In this document: piece by piece, positions 16,991-25,118 of the stretch
Numbering within the stretch: the first letter of the stretch is position 1
Layout: every line of letters begins with the position of its first letter
NCBI GenBank assembly: GCA_036268355.1
Contig: DATAUG010000187.1
Location: forward strand, 30,902-94,901
Reading direction: 5' to 3'
Source of the DNA: DASQPJ01 sp036268355
Lineage (GTDB): Bacteria; Actinomycetota; Actinomycetes; Sporichthyales; Sporichthyaceae
DNA length: 64,000 nt
Program-made: the position numbers and the translations under genes
Notes under the pieces: model-generated
Told to the model about the DNA's origin: nothing
The model's database searches: none
The model's input: the letters and a program-made list of their open reading frames with translations, nothing else

Positions 16991-18628
16991 ATGAATGCTC
17001 CTGCTTCCAAGCGCATCGGCCTCACGACCGCGGTCGGCACCTTCCTGGCCTTCGGCCTCTCGGCATGCGGTGGCTCAGGGGCCCCACGGTCGGAGGCCGA
17101 ACAACAGCCGGCACCGGCGGCTGCGCAGCCTGCGTCGCAGACTGCCCAGACGCCGTCGCAGACCGCGGCGCAGCCGGCACCGGTCTCCGCGGCGGCCCCG
17201 GCGGCCACCAGTACCGGGACGCAGACCACGAAGACGACGGCCCAGTCGCAGCCGGCATCGGCGCCGGCGCCGGCCGGCCCGGCCACGGCACCGAAGGCCG
17301 CGGTCGTCAAGGCGCCGACAGTCAAGGCGCCGGCTGCCACGGCGTCCGGCGCTTCCTCCGCCGGCGCGGGACAGACCCGGACCGAGGCCGGGCACCCGGC
17401 GGCACCCGCTGCGGCGCCCGCTGCGGAACAGACCAAGACCACCACGTCCGGGCGGTTGGCCGCCTCGGACGTGGGCGTCACCACCGACGCGATCAGGCTC
17501 GGTTCGATCAACATGCACGGGATGGCGTTGGGCAACCTGATCACCTCGCCGCAGGTGCGTGGCAATTCGGCGGCCGCGGCGGCGATCAACGACCGGGGCG
17601 GGGTCCTGGGCCGACGGCTCACCATTCTCGACTGCGACGACGGCCCCGGTGAGGTCTCGCGGGCCAAGGCCTGCCTCAAGCGGTTGGTCGGTCAGGACCA
17701 GATCTTCTCGCTGATCACCGGCATCGACTGGGCGACCGCCTCGATCCACGACGACCTGAAGATCAACCACCTGCCCTACGTGGGCGCCTGGGCCTACTCG
17801 CAGACCGAGTGGCAGGACCCGTTCATGTTCCCCACCCACATGTCGATGATCCACGAGGCCATGGCCGGGGCTCATTGGGTCGCCAACGTGATCAAGCCGA
17901 AGGCTTACGGCCTGATCTGCCTGACCTCCCCGGAGATGCAGCTGGCGTGCAACGCGGTCATGAAGATCGTCGACGCCTCGGGTGCCAAGATGGTCAAGCG
18001 CGCCGACGTCTCCATCTCGGAGACCTCGATGAGCGCGTACGTGCTGTCGATGCGCGCCGCCGCCCCGGACCACATCATCCACTACGTGATCAATCCGGCG
18101 ACCATGGTCAAGTTCCTGATCGAGGCGGAGCAGCAGGGCTACTACCCGCCCAAGGGCATCAGCGGCAACCACCTGGCCAGCGAGGTGTTCGGCTCCATTG
18201 CGGGCAAGTGGCCGCTCGGTCGGTACTGGACCAACACCACCTACAAGCTGTGGGGTCCGGAGTTCATCGCCACGATGAACAAGTACGCCACCGAGAACCA
18301 CGGCCTGAACCATCACATCGTGCAGGCCGGCTACGTGGCGATCAACATCTTCGCGGCGGCCGCCAAGGCCGTGGGGCCCGACCTGACCCGCGACAAACTG
18401 ATGGCGCAACTGGCCAACGGCACCGTCTGGCAGGCCGACTCGACCCTGGACCAGCGGTTCACCTACGTCGCCACCGAGCGGCAGGGCGACAACTGGAACC
18501 ACGACTACGGACAGGGTCGCGAGTTCATCTACCAGTACACGGGACTCAACACGGCCTCCGGACCTGACGGTACGTCAGACGGTTGGCGCCTCGACCCCAC
18601 CCAAGGGGTTGTCTACACCTGGAAGTAA
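16991..18628 (+). CDS. ABC transporter substrate-binding lipoprotein, branched-chain amino acid type
   Basis: A 545-residue type I periplasmic-binding-protein-fold (Peripla_BP_6/LivJ-like) lipoprotein. The N-terminus has a lipobox (AFGLSAC), then a long Ala/Pro/Thr-rich linker to about residue 155, unusually long for the family. The binding domain follows (DAIRLGSINMHG, AAAINDRGGVLGRRLTILDCDDGPGEVSRAKACLKRLV, IVQAGYVAINIFAAAAKAVG). It should capture an amide, amino acid or aromatic/short-chain acid outside the membrane and pass it to an ABC permease, but no permease or ATPase gene is adjacent. GAGGAG precedes the ATG. A palindromic operator candidate is upstream. Confidence 0.85.
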   Translation: MNAPASKRIGLTTAVGTFLAFGLSACGGSGAPRSEAEQQPAPAAAQPASQTAQTPSQTAAQPAPVSAAAPAATSTGTQTTKTTAQSQPASAPAPAGPATAPKAAVVKAPTVKAPAATASGASSAGAGQTRTEAGHPAAPAAAPAAEQTKTTTSGRLAASDVGVTTDAIRLGSINMHGMALGNLITSPQVRGNSAAAAAINDRGGVLGRRLTILDCDDGPGEVSRAKACLKRLVGQDQIFSLITGIDWATASIHDDLKINHLPYVGAWAYSQTEWQDPFMFPTHMSMIHEAMAGAHWVANVIKPKAYGLICLTSPEMQLACNAVMKIVDASGAKMVKRADVSISETSMSAYVLSMRAAAPDHIIHYVINPATMVKFLIEAEQQGYYPPKGISGNHLASEVFGSIAGKWPLGRYWTNTTYKLWGPEFIATMNKYATENHGLNHHIVQAGYVAINIFAAAAKAVGPDLTRDKLMAQLANGTVWQADSTLDQRFTYVATERQGDNWNHDYGQGREFIYQYTGLNTASGPDGTSDGWRLDPTQGVVYTWK

Positions 18629-18866
18629 GCCGAGCGAAGCGGACGCCGCATAGAGCGGACGGCTCGCCGACGTAGGCGGAGTGGATCGTGAGAGCGAGCT
18701 TGCGAGCCCTCACGAATCCGCGTAGCCGAAGGCGGCGAGCATCAGCCGCGAGCTTGCGAGCGGCATCCGCTCCCGAGGCGCCTGACAAGGTGTTGAGCGC
18801 GAAGCGCGAACACACCTGGAAGTAAGCCGAGAGGAGTGCGAGCAAGCGAGCCTGCTCGCACTACCG
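18629..18866. repeat. Cluster of short stem-loops after the binding-protein gene
   Basis: About 240 bp packed with small dyads. The motif GCGAGC-TT-GCGAGC occurs twice (near 18694 and 18750), in the second case inside a GCCGC/GCGGC stem. TGCGAGCA/TGCTCGCA makes a perfect 8-bp stem near 18837-18860. TGTT-GCGC/GCGC-AACA makes another near 18790-18812. The 20-bp 3' end of the upstream gene (18615-18634, including its stop) is repeated exactly at 18812-18831. REP/BIME-like elements or a multi-hairpin terminator are the likeliest readings. Confidence 0.65.
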
Positions 18867-19119
18867 AGGCGATTGAACACGTTGACCGCAGGGAACACGT
18901 GGAAGTGACCAACCCGCGGCGCCGGCGTCCTTTGCGCAGCGCTCGGCGCAGTGTTGGTAGCGCACTTGACCGGATCGTCCGGTCCTATGTTCGGCTGGTT
19001 CGTGGCGCCGAAGGTACGGATCGGGCGTTCGGGTGCAACCGGGTGATCCCGTAGCGCGTCCGATTGGGGTCCGGGCTGTTCAGGTGCCCGGGGTCTATGC
19101 AGGTTGGGGTGACGGCGGG
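18867..19119. other. Intergenic region before the methyltransferase
   Basis: About 250 bp with no convincing gene; together with the stem-loop cluster this makes a gene-free stretch of almost 500 bp. No further hairpin of note was seen. Confidence 0.4.
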
Positions 19120-19656
19120 ATGTTGCGAGCCGTGATCTATGGGGGCTGGGCGCTGTTCTGGCTGGGCTGGTTGGCCGCGTCGGTGAGCGCGAAGCGCGGC
19201 TCCTCCAGGGCCGGCGGCCGGCGTATCCGCGGGGTCGCCGCGATCGGGGTTTTCGTGACGGCCCGGCTCGCGCCCGTCCATGGCGCGGCCATGCACGACA
19301 CCGTGCCGGCCGCGCTCGGCGCGGCCCTGTTCGCCTGCGGGCTTGCCGTGGCGATCTGGGCACGGGTCAACATGGGCCGCAACTGGGGAATGCCGATGAC
19401 CCTGAAGGACGAGCCCGAACTGGTGACCTCAGGCCCCTACCGGCTGATCCGGCACCCGATCTACTCCGGGATCCTGCTGGCCGTGCTGGGCACCGCCCTG
19501 GCGGTCAACCTCGACTGGCTGGTCCTGCTCGCCGTCCTCGGCGCGTATTTCCTCTACAGCGCCAGGGTCGAGGAACACCTGATGACCGCTGAGTTCCCCG
19601 TGGTCTATCCCGCCTACCGCAACCACACCAAGATGCTGGTCCCGTTCCTGCTCTGA
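19120..19656 (+). CDS. Isoprenylcysteine carboxyl methyltransferase-family membrane protein
   Basis: A 178-residue integral membrane protein with four or five helices. The C-terminal ICMT/PEMT signature is present: GPYRLIRHPIYSGILL around residues 105-120, then ARVEEHLMTAEFPVVYPAYRNHTKMLVPFLL. Family members use S-adenosylmethionine to methylate a lipid-like or carboxyl group at the membrane; bacterial substrates are mostly unknown. The ATG at 19120 is taken because it starts the first helix (LRAVIYGGWALFWLGWLA). It lies 32 bp before a soluble methyltransferase gene, probably in one transcript. Confidence 0.75.
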   Translation: MLRAVIYGGWALFWLGWLAASVSAKRGSSRAGGRRIRGVAAIGVFVTARLAPVHGAAMHDTVPAALGAALFACGLAVAIWARVNMGRNWGMPMTLKDEPELVTSGPYRLIRHPIYSGILLAVLGTALAVNLDWLVLLAVLGAYFLYSARVEEHLMTAEFPVVYPAYRNHTKMLVPFLL

Positions 19657-19688
19657 CCTCCCGGTCCGAGACGACGGCTCCCGAGGAG

Positions 19689-20528
19689 TTGTGGAGGTCC
19701 GCCGGTGAGCGGGCGGGCAACTATCTTGGCGTGGTGGCCGAGGACACCTGGGCGGGTTTGGCGGATCGATTCGCCGACGACGCCTATGCCTCGGTGAAGG
19801 GGTTCGTCCGCACCTACGTGATGCACCATCAGTTGCTGGAGCACCTGCCGCCGACGCCCGCGCCGGTACTGGACGTCGGGGGAGGCGCGGGCCACCAGTC
19901 GTTCCCGTTGGCCCAAGCCGGCTACCAGGTGACGTTGCTCGACTCGTCGTCGGCCATGCTGGACAAGGCTCGAACGCGGCTGCGGCGACTGCCTGAGGAA
20001 GTTCGGAGCCGGGTCACGCTGTTGCAGGCCGACGGTGCGAACGCCGAAGCGGCGGTCGACGGCCGACGATTCGCTGCCGTGCTGTGCCACGGCGTGCTCG
20101 GATACCTGGCTGACCCGGAACCGTTGGTCGACCAGCTGTGCCGGTGCGCCGCCACCGGTGGCCTGGTGTCGATCATGACGGCCAACGCGAAGGCGATGGC
20201 GGTCCGCCCGGCCCTGGAACGGCGCTGGGACGACGCCCTGGCGTCGTTCGACGCCAGGACCGAGATTGGGGTGCTGGGAGTGCCGGGACGAGCCGACACC
20301 GTGGAGGAGATCGGCGAACTCCTGCGCGCTCGCGACGTCGAACCGGAGCGCTGGTACGGGGTGTGGCTGTTCGTCGACTGGCTCGAGTTCGGTGGCGCGC
20401 GGTTGGACCCGAGCGACTCCGGGCAGCTCGCGGCGACGGCCGCGGTCGAGCTCGAGGCAAGTCGACGGGACCCCTACCGCCAACTCAGTCGGGTTTTCCA
20501 TCTCGTGGGACGCAAGGGCCCGAGCTGA
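19689..20528 (+). CDS. Class I SAM-dependent methyltransferase
   Basis: A 279-residue soluble methyltransferase. Motif I (VLDVGGGAGHQSFPLAQAG) binds SAM, followed by an acidic loop (TLLDSSSAMLDKAR), VTLLQADGANAEAA and motif-IV-like FAAVLCHGVLGYLADPEPLV. The overall pattern is close to CmoM/SmtA-like enzymes. The substrate is not deducible. The listed start is TTG, with GAGGAG immediately next to it; GTG codons at 19731/19734 are alternative starts that begin nearer the usual family N-terminus. Likely cotranscribed with the ICMT-like gene. Confidence 0.75.
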   Translation: MWRSAGERAGNYLGVVAEDTWAGLADRFADDAYASVKGFVRTYVMHHQLLEHLPPTPAPVLDVGGGAGHQSFPLAQAGYQVTLLDSSSAMLDKARTRLRRLPEEVRSRVTLLQADGANAEAAVDGRRFAAVLCHGVLGYLADPEPLVDQLCRCAATGGLVSIMTANAKAMAVRPALERRWDDALASFDARTEIGVLGVPGRADTVEEIGELLRARDVEPERWYGVWLFVDWLEFGGARLDPSDSGQLAATAAVELEASRRDPYRQLSRVFHLVGRKGPS

Positions 20529-20688
20529 CGCGCAACCCACCGCACCGCCGCACGCGGTTCTCGAGTCGTTCGGGATCGGCGCCGCAAGCCGACACGATTT
20601 GACCCAATGCTGGAGCTGCGCGTACGCCGCGCGCGCCTGGCGACCCGTAGCGTGCCTCATGGGGTTATTGGGATAGAAGTGATCAAAG

Positions 20689-21210
20689 TTGCTGGTGGGT
20701 TCTGAACCGCTCGCGTCCGCGATCGCGAGCAAGTCGGCGGAGCGGTCGCCGCGAGGGACGTTCGCAAGCTCAGAACCCGGCCGGAGCGCGCAGGTCACGT
20801 TCCCGGCCACCGGGGCCGTCGTGCGCGGCACCGTCAGCGTCATAGACGTGGAGGAAACCGTGGTCACCCAGATGGTCGAGTACAACGTCAAGATCGACCT
20901 CGACGCTCGCGCTGTGGAGCAGATGCTCGGTCAGAGCACCTCGCTGCTGATCACCCTTGCCTCTCACCCCGACGTCGTGAAGGTCCCCAGCAGCGCCGTC
21001 CACCCGACCGGTGACGGCAAGGGGACCGTAATGGTCAAACGCGGCGACGAATACACCAAGGTGCCGGTCGCCGTGGGTTTGGTCGGCGACGACAGCACCG
21101 AGATCGCCTCGGCGCTGCTGAAGCCCGGCGACTTGGTGGTCTACACCGGGCGGGCTGATGGCGGCGCCTGGATCGACCCGCGGGACGCGGCCGAAATCCC
21201 CGACCGGTAG
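20689..21210 (+). pseudogene. Orphan fragment of an HlyD/MacA-type membrane fusion protein
   Basis: The 173 codons resemble only the C-terminal half of a periplasmic adaptor: beta-barrel segment VTFPATGAVVRGTVSVIDVEETV...VEYNVKIDL, then KVPSSAVHPTGDGKGTVMVKRGDEYTKVPVAVGLVGDDSTEIASALLKPGDLVV. The signal peptide, membrane anchor, lipoyl and coiled-coil parts are absent, and no ABC or RND partner is nearby. The TTG start has no ribosome binding site. It looks like a remnant of a deleted efflux operon, though a small stand-alone protein cannot be excluded. Confidence 0.55.
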
Positions 21211-21434
21211 GGGATTCGGCTCTCGCTCGCCGCGCGAGTTGACGGGTTACCAACGGCGCAGCAGCGCCGATCTGCTTGCCGTAGCGCCAAACGCGACCCG
21301 GCGCCCAACCGTGGCCACGGATGGCTCGGGCCCGGTCGAATGCGAGCGTCTCGACGGCCTCGTGGCTCCCAGGGCGTCGGAGATCCCGATCTGAGCGGCC
21401 CCCCGGCCCCGCCGGCGGTTGGGCCCGCCGGCGG

Positions 21435-23759
21435 TTAGGCGACCAGCGCTTCCTCCCGCACCGGTTGAAGCGCCTCGCGCACCAGGTCCGCGACATCGCT
21501 GACGAGCCGTATCTCCAGTTTTTCGCGCACCGCGCCCGGAACGTCGTCGAGATCTGGTTCGTTTCGCTGCGGCAGGAACACCGTGGTGAGCCCGGCTCGG
21601 TGCGCGGCCAGCAGCTTCTGCTTGACGCCGCCGATCGGCAGCACCCGGCCGTTCAGGGTGACCTCGCCGGTCATCCCGACCTCGGAGCGGACCGGTCGTC
21701 CGGTCGCCAGCGACGCGAGCGCGGTGACCATCGTGACTCCCGCCGAGGGCCCGTCCTTGGGCACCGCGCCGGCCGGGACGTGCAGGTGCAGCGCCCGGTC
21801 GAACTCGGTCGGGTCGATCCCGAGGTCGCGTCCGTGTGCCCGCAGGTACGAGAGCGCGATCTGGGCCGACTCCTTCATCACGTCACCGAGCTGACCGGTC
21901 AGGGCGAGCCCTCGTTCACCGGGCATCGCGGTCGCCTCGACGAACAGGACGTCGCCGCCCGCGCCGGTCACCGCCAATCCCGTCGCAACCCCCGGAACCG
22001 CTGTCCGCTCGGCACTTTCCGGCGTGAACCGCGGCCGGCCGAGGTAGTCGCGCAACGAGTCGACGGTGATCGGCAACGGCGCCCGGCCGGGGTCGGCGGC
22101 GAGCTTGGTCGCCGCCTTGCGAAGCACTTTCGCGATCGCTCGCTCCAGCTGTCGAACTCCGGCCTCGCGAGTGTGCTCGCCGGCGATCAGACGAAGCGCG
22201 GCGTCGTCGATCGTGACGTCGGTCGCCTCCAACGCTGCCCGGTCCAGCTGCCTCGGCCACAGATGGTTGCGTGCGATCGCAACCTTCTCGTCCTCGGTGT
22301 AGCCGTCCAGCAGCACGAGTTCCATGCGGTCCAGCAGCGGCCCGGGGATCGTGTCGGCCACATTGGCGGTGGCCAGGAACAACACGTCGGACAGGTCGAG
22401 TTCGAGCTCCAGGTAGTGGTCGCGGAAGGTGTGGTTCTGCGCCGGGTCGAGCACCTCGAGCAACGCGCTCGCCGGATCGCCGCGGAAATCAGCACCGATC
22501 TTGTCGACCTCGTCGAGCAGCACGACCGGGTTCATCGAACCGGCCTCCCGAATCGCGCGCACGATCCGACCCGGCAGCGCCCCGACATAGGTGCGGCGGT
22601 GGCCGCGGATCTCCGCCTCATCGCGCACGCCGCCCAACGACACCCGGACGAAATTGCGACCCAACGCGCGGGCCACCGATTCACCGAGCGAGGTCTTGCC
22701 GACGCCCGGCGGTCCGACCAGTGCGAGCACGGCACCGCTGCCCCGGCCGCCCACGATCTGGAGGCCGCGCTCGTTGCGCCGGGCCCGGACCGCGAGGTAT
22801 TCGACGATGCGGTCCTTCACGTCGTCGAGGCCCTCGTGGTCGGCGTCCAGAACGACGCGCGCGGCCACCACGTCGGTGTTGTCCGCGGTCCGGGTGTTCC
22901 AGGGCAGCTCCAGGACCGTGTCGAGCCAGGTGCGGATCCAGGCGGACTCGGGGTTCTGGTCGCTGCTGCGCTCCAGCTTCGTCACCTCGCGCAGTACGGC
23001 CGTCCGCACCTTTTCCGGCAGGTTCGCGCTCTCGACGCGGCTGCGGTAGTCCTCGGCGCCCTCGGCTTCGTCCTCACCGAGCTCCTTGCGGATGGCGGCC
23101 AGTTGCTGGCGAAGCAGGAAGTCGCGCTGGCTCTTCTCCATGCCCTCACGCACGTCGTCGCGGATCCGCTCCGACACCTCGAGTTCCGCCAGGTGCGCGC
23201 GGCCCCACTCGGCCAGTTTCGCCAACCGCTCGTCGACGTCGACCGTGGTGAGCAGCCACAGCTTCTGGTCCAGGTCCAGGTAGGGCGCGTAGCCGGCCGT
23301 GTCGGCGAGCATCGACGGGTCGGCGATCCGCTGCACGCCGTCGACGAACTGCCAGGCGCCACGCTGCTGCAGGATCGACACCGCCACCGCTTTGTAGTCG
23401 GCCGCCAGTTCGCGGGTCCCGTCGGTCGCCGGCGTTTCCTCGAGCACGTCCAGCTGTACCCACAGGGCTGCGCCGGCGCCGGTCACCCCGGTCCCGATGC
23501 GGGCCCGGCGAAGTCCACGCAGGACCGCCGCGGGCTCGCCGTTCGGCAGCCTGCCGACCTGCTCGATCGCGGCCACCACGCCGTAGCCGTGGTAGGCGCC
23601 GTTGACCCGGGGGACGAGCAACAACCGGTCGTCGGCAGCCGACCTGGCCGCGTCGACGGCCGCCTGCGCGGCCGCGTCCAGCTTGATCGGTGCCACCATG
23701 CCCGGCAGCACGACCTCGTCCGCCAGGGGCAGGACGGGGAGTTCCATTGATTCACTCAC
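21435..23759 (-). CDS. lon: ATP-dependent protease La (LonA)
   Basis: AAA+ serine protease of 774 residues that degrades misfolded and regulatory proteins in the cytoplasm. Visible parts: N-terminal substrate-binding LAN domain (LPVLPLADEVVLPGMV), coiled region with MEKSQRDFLLRQQLAAIRKELGE, Walker A GPPGVGKT at 349-356, Walker B VVLLDEVDK at 412-420, and the protease dyad Ser672 in KDGPSAG with Lys715 in GGVKQK. The GTG at 23759 is chosen because AAGGAG lies nine bases upstream. A HAIR-type inverted repeat overlaps that ribosome binding site, so HspR heat-shock control is expected. LonA is present only in some actinobacteria. Confidence 0.97.
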   Translation of the reverse strand: MSESMELPVLPLADEVVLPGMVAPIKLDAAAQAAVDAARSAADDRLLLVPRVNGAYHGYGVVAAIEQVGRLPNGEPAAVLRGLRRARIGTGVTGAGAALWVQLDVLEETPATDGTRELAADYKAVAVSILQQRGAWQFVDGVQRIADPSMLADTAGYAPYLDLDQKLWLLTTVDVDERLAKLAEWGRAHLAELEVSERIRDDVREGMEKSQRDFLLRQQLAAIRKELGEDEAEGAEDYRSRVESANLPEKVRTAVLREVTKLERSSDQNPESAWIRTWLDTVLELPWNTRTADNTDVVAARVVLDADHEGLDDVKDRIVEYLAVRARRNERGLQIVGGRGSGAVLALVGPPGVGKTSLGESVARALGRNFVRVSLGGVRDEAEIRGHRRTYVGALPGRIVRAIREAGSMNPVVLLDEVDKIGADFRGDPASALLEVLDPAQNHTFRDHYLELELDLSDVLFLATANVADTIPGPLLDRMELVLLDGYTEDEKVAIARNHLWPRQLDRAALEATDVTIDDAALRLIAGEHTREAGVRQLERAIAKVLRKAATKLAADPGRAPLPITVDSLRDYLGRPRFTPESAERTAVPGVATGLAVTGAGGDVLFVEATAMPGERGLALTGQLGDVMKESAQIALSYLRAHGRDLGIDPTEFDRALHLHVPAGAVPKDGPSAGVTMVTALASLATGRPVRSEVGMTGEVTLNGRVLPIGGVKQKLLAAHRAGLTTVFLPQRNEPDLDDVPGAVREKLEIRLVSDVADLVREALQPVREEALVA

Positions 23760-23771
23760 GTTTCACCGCTC

Positions 23772-23792
23772 CTTGAGTCGCATCGGCTCAAC
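23772..23792. promoter_or_regulatory. HAIR element (HspR operator) at lon
   Basis: On the plus strand CTTGAGT and GCTCAAC are separated by seven bases. This matches the actinobacterial HAIR consensus CTTGAGT-N7-ACTCAAG at 12 of 14 arm positions. HspR binding to HAIR represses dnaK, clpB and lon in Streptomyces and relatives. Here the element ends only 12 bp before the lon start codon, and its proximal arm shares bases with the AAGGAG ribosome binding site. Confidence 0.8.
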
Positions 23793-23948
23793 ATCGTGAG
23801 GTGCGTCTTGCTTCCCGGCCCGATTCCGCGCTCGGCGAAACCGATCGCGGTCCTCCGAGGTGCCCGGTGCGCTTCTGCACCGCGGTACGTTCACGATCAG
23901 CCGGCTGACGTGCCGTGCACCGGCGTCGTTGCGGGGAGACCGAGGCGA

Positions 23949-25034
23949 ATGTTCAGTGCGGCCGCCGGGGATCGCCACCGCGCGCGGGCCCTGGCCGCGT
24001 TGATGGTCGGCGTCGGCCTCCTGGCCGGCTGCGCGGACTCGATGTGGCGGTCCAGTGCGCATGGCGCAACCCGGCCGGTCGCCAGTGCCGGTGCGCCACC
24101 GGAGGTGCCACCGCAGTTCACCAGGTTCGCGGTCCCGACCCGGTCGGCCACGCCCGACGCCTTGGCCGCCGGTCCCGGCGGCACTGCGTGGTTCGCCGAG
24201 ACGGCGGCCGACAAGATCGGTCGCCTCGATCCGGACGGGTCGATCCGGGAATTCCCGGTCCCGACCGCCGCCGCTGGTCCGGAGGGCATTTCATCCGGTG
24301 CGGACGGGAACATGTGGTTCACCGAGAACGAGGCGGACAAGATCGGGCGGATCACTCCGGCGGGCGTGGTTCGGGAATTCGCGGTGCCCACCGGTGAGGC
24401 GGGTCCGGAGGGCATCGCGTCGGGTCCGGACGGGAACATGTGGTTCACCGAGAACGAGGCGGACAAGATCGGGCGGATCACTCCGGCGGGCGTGGTTCGG
24501 GAATTCGCGGTGCCCACCGGCGAGGCGGGTCCGGAGGGCATCGCGTCGGGTCCGGACGGCAACATGTGGTTCACCGAGAACGAGGCGAACAAGATCGGCC
24601 GGATCACCCCGGGGGGAGGAGTCCGCGAATTTCCCGTACCCAGCAAGGCCTCCGGGCCCGACGGCATCACCGCCGGGCCCGACCACAGCGTCTGGTTCGC
24701 CGAGGACGACGGCGTCCGGATCGGCCGGGTCTCCGCCCTTGGAGTGGTGCGTGAGTTCGCGATCCCGACGCCTGGCGACAGCCCGTCCGAGCTGACCACC
24801 GGACCCGACGGGACCCTGTGGTTCACCGAGAACGACGGTTACATCGGCCACCTGGGACCGGACGGCTCGGCGCACATGTTCCCCTTGCCGGATCCGGACA
24901 GCAGCCCTGGTGGCATCGCCGCCGGCCCGGACGGCCACCTGTGGGTCACCGCGAAGGACACGAACGCGATCTATCGGGTAGCGATAGTTCGGTCGCGCAC
25001 CCCGGGGCCCACCCCCACCGCGGCGCGACCTTGA
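23949..25034 (+). CDS. Vgb-like beta-propeller lipoprotein with near-identical blades
   Basis: A 361-residue lipoprotein: the ATG at 23949 begins a signal with lipobox LLAGC. The mature protein is a chain of about 42-residue blades with the core PDGNMWFTENEADKIGRITPAGVVREF, as in streptogramin-lyase-like propellers. Two central blades are almost identical in DNA, showing recent internal duplication. Catalytic identity with Vgb cannot be judged by eye, so binding or sensing at the cell surface is as likely as lyase activity. It is divergent from lon and paralogous to the secreted protein at 15761-16786. Confidence 0.75.
   Translation: MFSAAAGDRHRARALAALMVGVGLLAGCADSMWRSSAHGATRPVASAGAPPEVPPQFTRFAVPTRSATPDALAAGPGGTAWFAETAADKIGRLDPDGSIREFPVPTAAAGPEGISSGADGNMWFTENEADKIGRITPAGVVREFAVPTGEAGPEGIASGPDGNMWFTENEADKIGRITPAGVVREFAVPTGEAGPEGIASGPDGNMWFTENEANKIGRITPGGGVREFPVPSKASGPDGITAGPDHSVWFAEDDGVRIGRVSALGVVREFAIPTPGDSPSELTTGPDGTLWFTENDGYIGHLGPDGSAHMFPLPDPDSSPGGIAAGPDGHLWVTAKDTNAIYRVAIVRSRTPGPTPTAARP
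24302..24610 (+). repeat. 126-bp in-frame tandem repeats in the propeller gene
   Basis: Copies begin at 24302, 24428 and 24554 (period exactly 126 bp, 42 codons). The first two are nearly identical over the full unit; the third matches well for roughly its first 50 bp and then diverges. This gives identical protein blades and a substrate for copy-number change by recombination. Confidence 0.9.
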
Positions 25035-25118
25035 GTCGCAACTGATCCAAGGATTTTCCGCCGACCGCGTCGCCGGCCACATGAGACACCCTCGAAGCCG
25101 CGCAGGCACGCCGGAATC

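Noticed and set aside
15761..25034. Streptogramin B resistance (vgb) genes
   Set aside because: Both proteins have the propeller repeat of the Vgb family, but most family members are not lyases and I could not confirm the catalytic residues, so resistance is not claimed.
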